A stretch of DNA of 64,000 nt, from positions 1 to 64,000 of IMG/VR virus record IMGVR_UViG_3300028558_000018. One strand, 5' to 3'. The position numbers and the translations under genes were made by a program. The stretch's first letter is position 1. Every line of letters starts with the position of its first letter. This document shows, one piece after another, positions 41,997 to 49,464 of the stretch. The notes beneath the pieces are model-generated. The model did no database searches, had not been told where the DNA came from, and was given only the letters and a program-made list of their open reading frames with translations. The DNA comes from a virus.

Positions 41997-42416
41997 TTAA
42001 AGTTTTGTATTTTCGAATATATTCCCGATAATTTCCATGCTTTTTACCGAATTAAAAGTAAAATCTAGTGGAATACTTGGCTCCTCGCTAACCAACGTAA
42101 ATCTAAATTCCGGCGCGGCATATTCTATTTTGCAAATTTGTTCGCCCGCTCTGCCCATGTCACATTTGAGAATATCACCCTCATAAACTTCCTTTTTGTT
42201 CTTATCTTTCAGACCAATAAATTGTTGATAAATAATTCGCCCTCCGAAGGCTGGCCCCAGCGGGTTGTTAGGATAAAAAAATGTCATATCCTCCATATCA
42301 TCTTGGTCTGGACAATCCCAACAGTCAGAGTCCAACATATATTCATCACATGGAACTTGGTCTAGCCATTTTTTGTTTTTATTATCCCATGCGCGAAATT
42401 TAATTTCTCTATTCAT
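41997..42416 (-). CDS. YopX-family protein (copy 5)
   Basis: 139 aa: 'REIKFRAWDNKNKKW', 'IYQQFIGLKDKNKKEVYEGDIL' and 'EIIGNIFENTKL'. The Cys residues near 27 and 105 are unusual. Lies between the epimerase and a glycosyltransferase gene. A TTGACT overlaps the upstream stop, but its -10 fit is poor. Confidence 0.88.
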   Translation of the reverse strand: MNREIKFRAWDNKNKKWLDQVPCDEYMLDSDCWDCPDQDDMEDMTFFYPNNPLGPAFGGRIIYQQFIGLKDKNKKEVYEGDILKCDMGRAGEQICKIEYAAPEFRFTLVSEEPSIPLDFTFNSVKSMEIIGNIFENTKL

Positions 42417-42446
42417 AATAAAAAATATTCTTATGTTTGCCCACTC

Positions 42447-43256
42447 TTAGTCAATATTAATCGGAGAAAACGCATTTATTTCTCGATTAAAATCTAACCA
42501 GTGATAGCCCGTGGAATCAATAAAATGTTGGATACCATTGTTACTTCTGTAACTTGCTGATTGTCTTTTGTTTGTTAAACTTATCGCATGGTAAACACAT
42601 AAGTCCTTGAGAGTCACAAACTTATAATCATTCTTTAGTTGCTTTAGTCTCCAAGGGAAAAAGTTATCCAAACTATACCCACTTGACCACCTCATATCGA
42701 AGTTATTTGAATATCCGCCCACCGCAAGATAGTCTTTAAAATTAGTCACAATAGGATGATTATAGCCCACGATATTATTATTTAATTTCCATTTTCCTTG
42801 GGCGACCCCTTCGTTAAACTTAATTTCCGTATTGGGATCGGTATAATCGCCCAAATTTTCTACAATGACTAATGGATTGCCCGTTCCGTAGGGTTCTAAA
42901 AGAAATAAACTTTGCGTAATATTTTTGTTTCGCGCCGCATTGTTAATTACTTGAGCGTCCCACCCTTTAGGAAGCAACATATCGTTATTACAATTAACGT
43001 GTAATTCACTATCAATTAGAGGATTCGCATAATCTACCGACATTGGGCCGATATTATCCTCGCGAAGAATAAAATCAAATTTATCGCTATATTGGAGTTT
43101 GAATTCGTTAACTAGAATCTCGTCTTCTTTGGAATATTCATTAACGACAACAATCAGGCGCGAATCTTCTGAAAAAGATGCTATTGCGTTGGGAATGAAT
43201 GTTTTAAGCAAATCTGTGCCATGCCATGACGGGGCGACGAGAGTGAGACTATTCAT
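42447..43256 (-). CDS. Glycosyltransferase, GT2-like
   Basis: 269 aa. It opens 'LTLVAPSWHGTDLLKTFIP', and the nucleotide region contains 'ILREDNIGPMSVDYANPL'. The metal motif reads 'VNCNNDMLLPKGWD', NND in place of DxD. It ends in a typical 'WHWLDFN'-like Trp-rich tail. Part of the surface-sugar cluster. Confidence 0.7.
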   Translation of the reverse strand: MNSLTLVAPSWHGTDLLKTFIPNAIASFSEDSRLIVVVNEYSKEDEILVNEFKLQYSDKFDFILREDNIGPMSVDYANPLIDSELHVNCNNDMLLPKGWDAQVINNAARNKNITQSLFLLEPYGTGNPLVIVENLGDYTDPNTEIKFNEGVAQGKWKLNNNIVGYNHPIVTNFKDYLAVGGYSNNFDMRWSSGYSLDNFFPWRLKQLKNDYKFVTLKDLCVYHAISLTNKRQSASYRSNNGIQHFIDSTGYHWLDFNREINAFSPINID

Positions 43257-43711
43257 TTGGTTAGTAATTCTGGATTTTCAAAAATATTACCAATTACCTC
43301 TACTAGAATTTTGGTTCCTAGAACGCCCACATTAAAATCTAGAGGCATTTTTTGGCAGTCATCATATAAAATGTTGGAAAAGGCAAAATATGAATTAAAA
43401 TAAATAACACTAGACCGGTCCTCATGCCCTCGGTCATCTTTATCTTCTATGGATCGGATATAATATTTTATGATATCGCCTTCGTAAATATCTTTCCCGT
43501 TAACATCTTTTGACCCTGTAAATTGTTGGACCTTAATATCTTCTATTTTATAATCCCCCTGAGTAAGCCACAAATTATCTTCTTTATCTTTAGATATAAA
43601 CCCAACCAGCCCATTATTAGTGTCCGCGCCCTCTATCACCCCAATAATCCAATCTTGGATAAATTTATTTCTTTTACGATTCCACACTCTAAATTTAATT
43701 TCTCTGTTCAT
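43253..43711 (-). CDS. YopX-family protein (copy 6)
   Basis: 152 aa with 'REIKFRVWNRKRNK', 'VQQFTGSKDVNGKDIYEGDII' and 'VEVIGNIFENPELL'. Four-base overlap with the glycosyltransferase gene. Longest of the six copies, with an extra loop after the central motif. Confidence 0.9.
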   Translation of the reverse strand: MNREIKFRVWNRKRNKFIQDWIIGVIEGADTNNGLVGFISKDKEDNLWLTQGDYKIEDIKVQQFTGSKDVNGKDIYEGDIIKYYIRSIEDKDDRGHEDRSSVIYFNSYFAFSNILYDDCQKMPLDFNVGVLGTKILVEVIGNIFENPELLTK

Positions 43712-43717
43712 AATATT

Positions 43718-44521
43718 TTAAAGTTTTCTTCCTAGCGGAAGCCAAGGTTTACGAATTTCTTCCGCGCTAATCGGTAAATTAACAGGTCTACCATCTTCGA
43801 TTTCCCACATTTTGGACCAAAAATTCTTATTAATTTCAGCGCGCCGATCTAAATCTTTATATCCATGATGCACGATAAACGGCGATTGACTGTCTTGAAT
43901 CTTCCACCAATCCATAAGGGCCATGTTGTTATTGGGAACAATTTGAACAGATTTTACTAGCCGATTATTCTCATCTAACAACTCGCAACTGTCAGAAGCC
44001 CCATCACCATGAATTTTATGCGTTCCATCGGGACGTTTCGCGAAATCAACAACGCCGCGTTTTAATCCACGCTTATGCAAATACCATTTATAGGTAATAT
44101 CACTAAAATGCTCGTCGTCTTTGTAAAGATTAATTGACGGCAGCATGATACAGGAAAAACTTGATGATTCTAATAGCAACTGCAAATAATATTCCCACGC
44201 GGCGCGATCTGTAATACCTAATCTCTCGTCTCCGTCAAGTTGAAGAAGAATGTTACCACTACATTTTTGTAGTGCGGCGTCTTTTAGCGCACCGTCAAAA
44301 GTTGGCTTATCAGGAGTAAGTTCTGTAAGTAAAATTTCCACATTTGGGAACTTTTTCGCGGCAGATTTTAACAATTTTGCGCTATTATCAGAATCTTTAA
44401 TAGTTGAGATGATAACTTCATCGGCGAAAGCCGCAACGTGAGCGATAAAATCTTTATAGTCGAATTTATTAGATTTTACGTTAAATAACGAAGAATAGAT
44501 GCTTAATTTTACTTGTGGCAT
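43718..44521 (-). CDS. Glycosyltransferase, GT2-like
   Basis: 267 aa GT-A-type protein with 'FADEVIISTIKDSDN' and the metal motif 'ILLQLDGDERLG' near residue 95. Likely transfers a sugar using a nucleotide donor. The first glycosyltransferase read in this operon. Confidence 0.75.
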   Translation of the reverse strand: MPQVKLSIYSSLFNVKSNKFDYKDFIAHVAAFADEVIISTIKDSDNSAKLLKSAAKKFPNVEILLTELTPDKPTFDGALKDAALQKCSGNILLQLDGDERLGITDRAAWEYYLQLLLESSSFSCIMLPSINLYKDDEHFSDITYKWYLHKRGLKRGVVDFAKRPDGTHKIHGDGASDSCELLDENNRLVKSVQIVPNNNMALMDWWKIQDSQSPFIVHHGYKDLDRRAEINKNFWSKMWEIEDGRPVNLPISAEEIRKPWLPLGRKL

Positions 44522-44524
44522 AGC

Positions 44525-44764
44525 TTATTTATGTGATTCAATCCAATTATCTAATAATTTCTCGAAATCTTTATCTTCGAGAGTCCACAAACCGATTCTA
44601 TTTGGACCTTTTTGGGTAAACATAAGATTTTCGATGAGTTGGCCAAATCTTTGTTGATCAATTTTATCCTGTGTCCAGATTTTTTCTAATTTTTCCAAAA
44701 ATGGCCGGATTCTGGCCGGGTCGCGGCCCAATTTAGGTTGATTTAACATAGTCCAAAAGTTCAT
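44525..44764 (-). CDS. Small conserved protein, 79 aa
   Basis: Start chosen at 'MNFWTMLNQPKLG'. The motif 'RIRPFLEKLEKIWTQDKIDQ' followed by 'RFGQLIENLMF' and a final acidic helix is a pattern I know from small bacterial and phage proteins of the DUF1040 kind. Function unknown. Confidence 0.6.
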   Translation of the reverse strand: MNFWTMLNQPKLGRDPARIRPFLEKLEKIWTQDKIDQQRFGQLIENLMFTQKGPNRIGLWTLEDKDFEKLLDNWIESHK

Positions 44765-44891
44765 TCCATTCTTTGCGCCAAGACTCGAAACCTTCTTGTT
44801 CCGACTGAGGAATCTCACCAATCAGTTCTTCCATTTGTGCTTGCGCGGCGATTTCGGCCTCGATAAAGGCAATTGCGTTGAGTTTGTCCAT
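44733..44891 (-). CDS. Small acidic hypothetical protein, 52 aa
   Basis: Start chosen at 'MDKLNAIAFIEAE', directly after the upstream TAA (TAATATG). Glu-rich helical protein. The longer frame upstream would overlap a real gene and is rejected. Confidence 0.5.
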   Translation of the reverse strand: MDKLNAIAFIEAEIAAQAQMEELIGEIPQSEQEGFESWRKEWNELLDYVKST

Positions 44892-44892
44892 A

Positions 44893-45264
44893 TTAAGAAA
44901 TATTTTTGCCTTCCACATTACGCTTTTTACGGTCATTTGTTCGTTTCTCAAGCCATAAAAGCGCGGAATCGAGGTGTGTGAGCGCAACGGAGTTTTCGCG
45001 ACAAGGAAATTTACCATTGAGGTAATTTAGACGATTAATAAGAATTTCTAGTAATTCTTCGTTAGTTGTGCCATCATTAACTGTTTCAAGTTCGGTGGAA
45101 CTTGCATTCGTTGGAGAGCCATTTGGATTCGCTTGCGACCAGACTTTAACGTAATCTCCATTGTCAACTTTTGGGCGTTTTTCAATAAATTGAATGGTTT
45201 GACCGTTATTTTTGTCTTCAAAATTAGCGGCGATGTATTTGTGACCTTCTGTTAGGATTTTCAT
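44893..45264 (-). CDS. Hypothetical protein, 123 aa
   Basis: Beta-rich N-terminal half, then a helix with 'LLEILINRLNYLNGKFPC' and a basic end. 'RENSVALTHLDSALLWL' near the C-terminus is a pattern seen in phage Acb2/Tad1-like small proteins, but the match is too weak to assign. The tRNA gene lies just upstream. Confidence 0.5.
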   Translation of the reverse strand: MKILTEGHKYIAANFEDKNNGQTIQFIEKRPKVDNGDYVKVWSQANPNGSPTNASSTELETVNDGTTNEELLEILINRLNYLNGKFPCRENSVALTHLDSALLWLEKRTNDRKKRNVEGKNIS

Positions 45265-45280
45265 AGTTATTTTTATTAAT

Positions 45281-45354
45281 TGGCAGGAATATTTAGAATT
45301 GAACTAAAACTTAGCGGGTCAAAGCCGCTCGTGCAGCCGTTACACTATACTCCA
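45281..45354 (-). tRNA. tRNA-Gln(UUG)
   Basis: Folds as a cloverleaf: acceptor arm 2-7/66-71, U8-A9, D stem GTG/CAC, anticodon stem AGCGG/CCGCT with loop CTTTGAC (anticodon TTG), T arm TTTAG/CTAAA with loop TTCAATT, G73 and an encoded CCA. Position 1-72 is U-U, unpaired; tRNA-Gln often has a weak 1-72 pair that helps GlnRS. AT-rich phage genes use CAA heavily, so it may supply extra tRNA. Confidence 0.92.
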
Positions 45355-45370
45355 AAAAATTGATTCATAT

Positions 45371-45568
45371 TTAGATACTAACCGTTTCTGCGTTTTCTGC
45401 CAAATCTTTTTCTAATCTTTGTTTAATTAGTTGTTGAGACTCATTCTCAAAATCAAGTATTAGCATAGGAATCACTGTTTCAAAGGCTTTTACATAAATC
45501 GAACATTTATCCGCTTTGGAATGAACGACGTATTCCACTTTAGAACCATAATTAGTTTTTAACTGCAT
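45371..45568 (-). CDS. Small hypothetical protein, 65 aa, headed by its own promoter
   Basis: Beta-containing small protein with 'YVVHSKADKCSIYVKAFE' and a helical Leu/Gln-rich tail. A promoter of the leaderless type ends six bases before the ATG, so it starts the long minus-strand transcript. Unknown function. Confidence 0.6.
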   Translation of the reverse strand: MQLKTNYGSKVEYVVHSKADKCSIYVKAFETVIPMLILDFENESQQLIKQRLEKDLAENAETVSI

Positions 45569-45574
45569 AAGATG

Positions 45575-45603
45575 ATATATTTATTTTGTTTAATATAAGT
45601 CAA
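45575..45603 (-). promoter_or_regulatory. Leaderless promoter TTGACT-17-ATATAT-6-ATG
   Basis: Minus-strand TTGACT lies in one arm of a perfect 10-bp inverted repeat (ATAAGTCAAG / CTTGACTTAT). The -10 ATATAT is 17 bases away and ends six bases before the ATG at 45568. Confidence 0.65.
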
Positions 45604-45611
45604 GATTTTTC

Positions 45612-45640
45612 TTGACTTATTTAATTCATTTTTCGTTTAT
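45612..45640 (+). promoter_or_regulatory. Divergent promoter for the HNH gene (TTGACT-17-GTTTAT-8-ATG)
   Basis: The other arm of the inverted repeat provides the plus-strand TTGACT. A -10-like GTTTAT follows after 17 bases and lies eight bases before the ATG at 45649. The two divergent units therefore share a central palindrome that could serve as a common operator. Confidence 0.5.
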
Positions 45641-45648
45641 CATCAATT

Positions 45649-46251
45649 ATGAATCTTTATAAAGACTACCCAGAATATCTTAAATCATTACATTGGAAAA
45701 ACTTAAATAGCTCTATTAGAGCGCGGGCCAATTATAAATGTGAGATTTGTTCCGGTCAAGATAAACCCGTTCCGTGCGACGAAGTTCATCATATTAATTA
45801 CCGCAATTGGATTGATGTTTTAGATAGTGATTTGATTGCGGTTTGTGAGTCATGCCATTGTAAAATTCATGAAGCGATAAAATCGGGATATATTAATCAA
45901 GATAACAAAGGGTCTAAAGAAAATACCATAGAGGGGCTTGTCAATTTTCAAAAGAATGGCCCGAAACTTTCTAGAGAAAAAAGAACTACTTATTATTTTA
46001 ACCAAAAATTAATAGATAAGATGAATGACGCCAATTACATGGCAAAATTAAAAATAAAGGGGATTTTAAAGGTTTCAACGACAGATTTTTCCTATCTTTT
46101 GGGAAAAAGCGTTAGAAAGTCTATCTATTTTAGAATTTTACGAGCTTCCAGTTTCGAAGTTCCTTATAGAAAGAGCTTTATAGATATAATGAAGAGACAT
46201 AAAGATACTTTGTATTGGCCGAAAGAAGAGGGTAAAAAGAGAAAAATTTGA
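45649..46251 (+). CDS. HNH endonuclease-like protein
   Basis: 200 aa. The HNH core is 'KCEICSGQ' and 'VHHINYRN', then 'LIAVCESCHCKIHEAI', with four Cys for the structural zinc. The C-terminal half is basic and of unknown fold. It is on the plus strand, with its own divergent promoter, next to a tRNA and a large non-coding region. It could be a homing enzyme or a packaging-type HNH, but no terminase lies nearby. Confidence 0.85.
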   Translation: MNLYKDYPEYLKSLHWKNLNSSIRARANYKCEICSGQDKPVPCDEVHHINYRNWIDVLDSDLIAVCESCHCKIHEAIKSGYINQDNKGSKENTIEGLVNFQKNGPKLSREKRTTYYFNQKLIDKMNDANYMAKLKIKGILKVSTTDFSYLLGKSVRKSIYFRILRASSFEVPYRKSFIDIMKRHKDTLYWPKEEGKKRKI

Positions 46252-46289
46252 CAAAATCTAATCATTTACATATCATCATATGTTCCCTC

Positions 46290-46910
46290 ATTTGCGGACT
46301 GATTTTCGAATCCGCCGTAGTTACCTTTAAAAAATGAGCAAAATATTATCCTATCACGGATTTTTTGACAATTTGGTATCCATTCCAGAATAAGAAAAAT
46401 CTTTCCCTTAGCTATAAAACCAGAGCGAGTAACCCTAGAAATGGGCCGAAAGACTGGTTTTAATTTTATACGAATACACACCCAAATATAAAGTTCTTTC
46501 ATAACTCATATTGATAGGTTTTCATCCGTAGGCTCTGATTCGAAGGCATCAACCTAGAAAGTGAATTGTAAAATTCATGGAGATGTAGACAAAAGCTAAT
46601 ATACCCATTGAGGCATCCGAATGGGGCGTAATTTATTGCGTAATAGCGAGTAGTCAGGGTAATACTAACGCATTGTGGTATACATAGGGGAGAAACGAAA
46701 ACTAATACGCGGGCGGAATCACTTAAGCCGAACGCTTCAATTGGGTTGCCAAATATGGCCAAATCCTGTTATAAAATACAGGATAAGCCTTCGGCTTGGG
46801 TTCCAAGGGGAGATTTGTTATAAACTTTTTCTCTAAATAAATCCTTTCTAAAGCGTAGTGAAACGAAGCTTGAAGGAATTCTTCTGAACGAAGTGAAGAA
46901 AATTACTTCA
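46290..46910 (+). ncRNA. Large structured RNA candidate
   Basis: No credible gene lies between the HNH gene and the promoter at 46981. Perfect short helices are packed through the region: 46294-98/46311-15; 46416-23/46454-61 enclosing 46433-35/46443-45; 46515-20/46551-56; 46562-67/46572-77; 46604-09/46620-25; 46637-41/46668-72; 46725-28/46734-37; 46748-51/46756-59; 46763-69/46778-84; 46785-89/46793-97; 46890-94/46905-09. GAAA and TTC(G) loops favour the plus strand. Size and a tRNA neighbour recall the ornate phage RNAs GOLLD and ROOL, but identity is unproved. Confidence 0.5.
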
Positions 46911-46980
46911 AATAGATACTATAGTGAATTATCATTTAGAGGATATCTGCCGCGAAATTTAATAATAGTTGATTATAGTC

Positions 46981-47009
46981 TTGACAAAAATGATATAAGC
47001 GATTAGTAT
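46981..47009 (+). promoter_or_regulatory. Leaderless promoter TTGACA-17-TAGTAT-7-ATG
   Basis: Perfect -35, 17-base spacer and TAGTAT -10 (extended TAGTATCTT). The ATG at 47017 follows the -10 by seven bases. Identical cores occur at 51938 and 58423. Confidence 0.85.
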
Positions 47010-47016
47010 CTTCTAA

Positions 47017-47289
47017 ATGCTAGTTATATTTCCATTAGTCGTTTACTTCTTTTTCTGGTTAATTAACCATTCGGAGGGAATTTCTCCATATGTGAAACTT
47101 CATACGGAATTCTTGCCCGCGAAAATTCAATATGCGTTATCTTGCCCCGCGTGCTTTTCCTTCTGGAGCACGTTATTTATAATTTTCGGTTCTCAATATC
47201 CGTATTATTTAATTTGCACAACGCCCGTGCTTACAATGTTTTTAAATTTAACCTATCTAAAACTTTCTCAAAATAATGATAATCAATAA
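47017..47289 (+). CDS. Small membrane protein, 90 aa
   Basis: Hydrophobic N-terminus (residues 1-17) and a second pair of segments after 'SCPACFSFW'. The CPxCxxFW motif is typical of small DUF1360-like membrane proteins. It lies in front of, and overlaps, the sigma-factor gene by 14 bases, so the two may work together. Confidence 0.6.
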   Translation: MLVIFPLVVYFFFWLINHSEGISPYVKLHTEFLPAKIQYALSCPACFSFWSTLFIIFGSQYPYYLICTTPVLTMFLNLTYLKLSQNNDNQ

Positions 47290-47860
47290 CTTGGACGACA
47301 CGACTTTAATCAATAATGTTCGAGAGGGAATTCAACTCAACGAATCCACAAAAGAGCTAATTCACCGTCACAGTGGCGTTTATTTCAAAGTCGCCTCACA
47401 ATTCAAAAGCAACCCCAATGTTAATTTCAACGACGTAATCGACAACAAAGACTTCAATATTTATCACGCCGCGCTTAATTACGATTCTTCGCGGGGCACT
47501 TTTTGTAATTTAGTTGGCCAAATGGCTCGTTATGAGTGCTTAAAACATATTCAGAGTAAAAAAACTGAAAAAATTAAGACTATTGAGATTGATTCTCAAG
47601 AAGAGTATTTCGCGCCGCCCGTTTCAGAAGACAATGTGGTTAGCAATGTGGGTCTTAACGAAACATATGAAACTATTGACGAAGTTTTGTCCCATTTCGA
47701 TAAAGAAACTCGGGCAATTTTCTCCCAACGAATTAATGGAGATAAAGGGCGAGTGTCTTGGAGAGATTTAAAAGATCGCAGTAATTACTCTCATGAATCG
47801 CTTAGAACAAAAAATAAAAAGATTATTAACAAATTGAAAGAGAAACTGCAAGTTGCCTAA
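47276..47860 (+). CDS. Phage sigma factor (sigma-70 family, regions 2 and 4)
   Basis: 194 aa. Region 2 shows 'AALNYDSSRGTFCNLVGQM' followed by 'ARYECLKHI'. Region 4 is a C-terminal helix-turn-helix, 'RVSWRDLKDRSNYSHESLRTK'. Regions 1 and 3 are missing, as in many phage or ECF-like sigma factors. It probably directs host RNA polymerase to phage promoters. The genes after it begin with TAATTTATT-ATG, without their own promoter until 51938. Confidence 0.8.
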   Translation: MIINNLDDTTLINNVREGIQLNESTKELIHRHSGVYFKVASQFKSNPNVNFNDVIDNKDFNIYHAALNYDSSRGTFCNLVGQMARYECLKHIQSKKTEKIKTIEIDSQEEYFAPPVSEDNVVSNVGLNETYETIDEVLSHFDKETRAIFSQRINGDKGRVSWRDLKDRSNYSHESLRTKNKKIINKLKEKLQVA

Positions 47861-47866
47861 TTTATT

Positions 47867-48964
47867 ATGAATAAACCACTTACATTTGATACCGCCGTAA
47901 ATAATTTGAGCTTCGGCTTCGTCGGATTCAATATTATTAAAGAATTATATCGCCGCGAATATCCCGTAAATATTCTCGCAAAGGGCGGGTCGCTTGATTT
48001 TTCTAGCTTCGATAAAGCCTCCGATGAATTAAAAAATAAAATTCGTTCAAATGCCCAAAATTTCTTTTCTTCGTTTAACCGTAATAATCCAACCCTTCAG
48101 ACGTGGCACATAAACGGCAGCGAGTCCCATGTAGGCGCGAAAAATAACCTCCTAACGTTTTTTGAGCTAGACCAACTCACCCCCAGCGAAACCAATATTC
48201 TCAATAATCATCACCAAATTTTCGTCACAAATGAAGAGGCTCGCCAAACTTTTCTCGATTATGGAGTAGAACGCCCCGTTTATAATATTCCCCTTGGGTT
48301 CGATAAAGACCAATTTTTCGCCACAGGTAAAAAATATCTAAGTAACGATACCACCGTTTGGGCTATTAATGGTAAATTTGAAAAACGGAAGAAAACATTG
48401 GAAACGGCGCGGCTCTGGTTAAAGAAATATGGTAACAATCGTAATCATCGGCTGCATCTCCATGTTTATAACCCCTTTTTTAGCAAAGAACAGAACCAAC
48501 AGCTTTTGGCTCAAATCTTTGAAAACAAGGAATACTGGAATGTTTCGTCCTTTCACTATACAACTACCCTCAGTGAACTTAACGATGCCTATAACTGTGC
48601 AAATATCGTCATCGATATGAGTGGTGGCGAAGGTTGGTCGCTACCAAGTTTTCACATGACAGGACTAGGCAAACATGCAATTGTTCTTAACTCTACTGGA
48701 ATTAAAGAATGGGCGATAGAAGATAATGCCGTGCTTGTTCAACCTAACGGAAAAGAAGATGCCGAAGATAAGGTTTTCTTTCACAAGGGGCAGTTATTTA
48801 ATCAGGGTAATTTTTACACCTTTGATTCTAATGAATTCAGCGATAAACTTGATATCGTTCTCAAAAGAAGTCTTGCTTCGAGAGTTAATAGCGCGGGCCT
48901 AGAGATTCAAAATAAATTCACTTGGCAAAATACTGTTGATCAATTACTTGCACATATTTCTTAA
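47867..48964 (+). CDS. Glycosyltransferase, GT4-like (GT-B fold)
   Basis: 365 aa. The second half has 'WAINGKFEKRKKTLETARLW' and 'VIDMSGGEGWSLPSFHMTGLG', the donor-binding strand-loop (E-x7-E-like) of GT4 enzymes. The first half is the acceptor domain with 'FVTNEEARQTF'. Likely transfers a sugar from a nucleotide donor onto a virion or surface acceptor. Follows the sigma gene after six bases. Confidence 0.8.
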   Translation: MNKPLTFDTAVNNLSFGFVGFNIIKELYRREYPVNILAKGGSLDFSSFDKASDELKNKIRSNAQNFFSSFNRNNPTLQTWHINGSESHVGAKNNLLTFFELDQLTPSETNILNNHHQIFVTNEEARQTFLDYGVERPVYNIPLGFDKDQFFATGKKYLSNDTTVWAINGKFEKRKKTLETARLWLKKYGNNRNHRLHLHVYNPFFSKEQNQQLLAQIFENKEYWNVSSFHYTTTLSELNDAYNCANIVIDMSGGEGWSLPSFHMTGLGKHAIVLNSTGIKEWAIEDNAVLVQPNGKEDAEDKVFFHKGQLFNQGNFYTFDSNEFSDKLDIVLKRSLASRVNSAGLEIQNKFTWQNTVDQLLAHIS

Positions 48965-48984
48965 TGATTTACCGTTGTTTAATC

Positions 48985-49000
48985 TTAACGCCCGCGTTAA
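48985..49000 (+). repeat. Perfect 6-bp hairpin in the 104-base gap
   Basis: TTAACG-CCCG-CGTTAA between the glycosyltransferase and FmdB-like genes. No T run follows, so it is not a standard terminator; a repressor site or RNA processing site is possible. Confidence 0.4.
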
Positions 49001-49068
49001 TAATTCACGATAGACAATAAAATTTCACTTTTTTATCAATTTAGGGTAATTTAATCAAGGAATAAGGT

Positions 49069-49458
49069 ATGCCAAATTATTTGTATCAACATCCCGAAAC
49101 GGAAGAAACGATTGAATTGTTTCAGCACATGGACGAGCCGCACAACTATGTTGATGAATCTGGTCAACTATGGAATAGAATCTTCACAATTCCTAATGCC
49201 GCAAGCAATACTGCCAAAATTGATATTTATTCCGCTAAAGATTTTTCGCGGAGAACCGCTGATAAAAAAATGACCTTCGGCGAGGCATGGGACGAATCCG
49301 CCCGCTTATCTGCTGCTAGAGAAGAGAAAGAAGGGGTAAATCGTGATCCTGTGAAATTGGCGCACTTCGATAACTATTCAAAAACTCGCAAGGGGCTTAA
49401 ACATCATCTGGATACGCGCCCACAAGTTGTTCTTAAAAGAGCCAAGAAGAAAAAGTAA
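49069..49458 (+). CDS. FmdB-like small protein without zinc cysteines
   Basis: 129 aa. The first 50 residues follow the FmdB zinc-ribbon layout (MPxYxYxxxxxxxxxxxxQ...) but have no Cys, so the site is lost. The rest is Lys/Arg-rich and probably disordered. T4-like phages carry similar proteins of unknown role. This is one of few genes with an AAGG-like sequence near its ATG. Confidence 0.6.
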   Translation: MPNYLYQHPETEETIELFQHMDEPHNYVDESGQLWNRIFTIPNAASNTAKIDIYSAKDFSRRTADKKMTFGEAWDESARLSAAREEKEGVNRDPVKLAHFDNYSKTRKGLKHHLDTRPQVVLKRAKKKK

Positions 49459-49464
49459 TCTCTC

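Noticed and set aside
46266-46762. Two minus-strand ORFs (78 and 87 aa) in the region between HNH and sigma genes
   Set aside because: They run across perfect RNA stems, have no domain signal and no upstream promoter or coupled neighbour. A structured RNA explains the stretch better.
46290-46910. Group I intron containing the HNH ORF
   Set aside because: I could not find the conserved P7/R and S core elements in the right order, and no split exon gene flanks the region.
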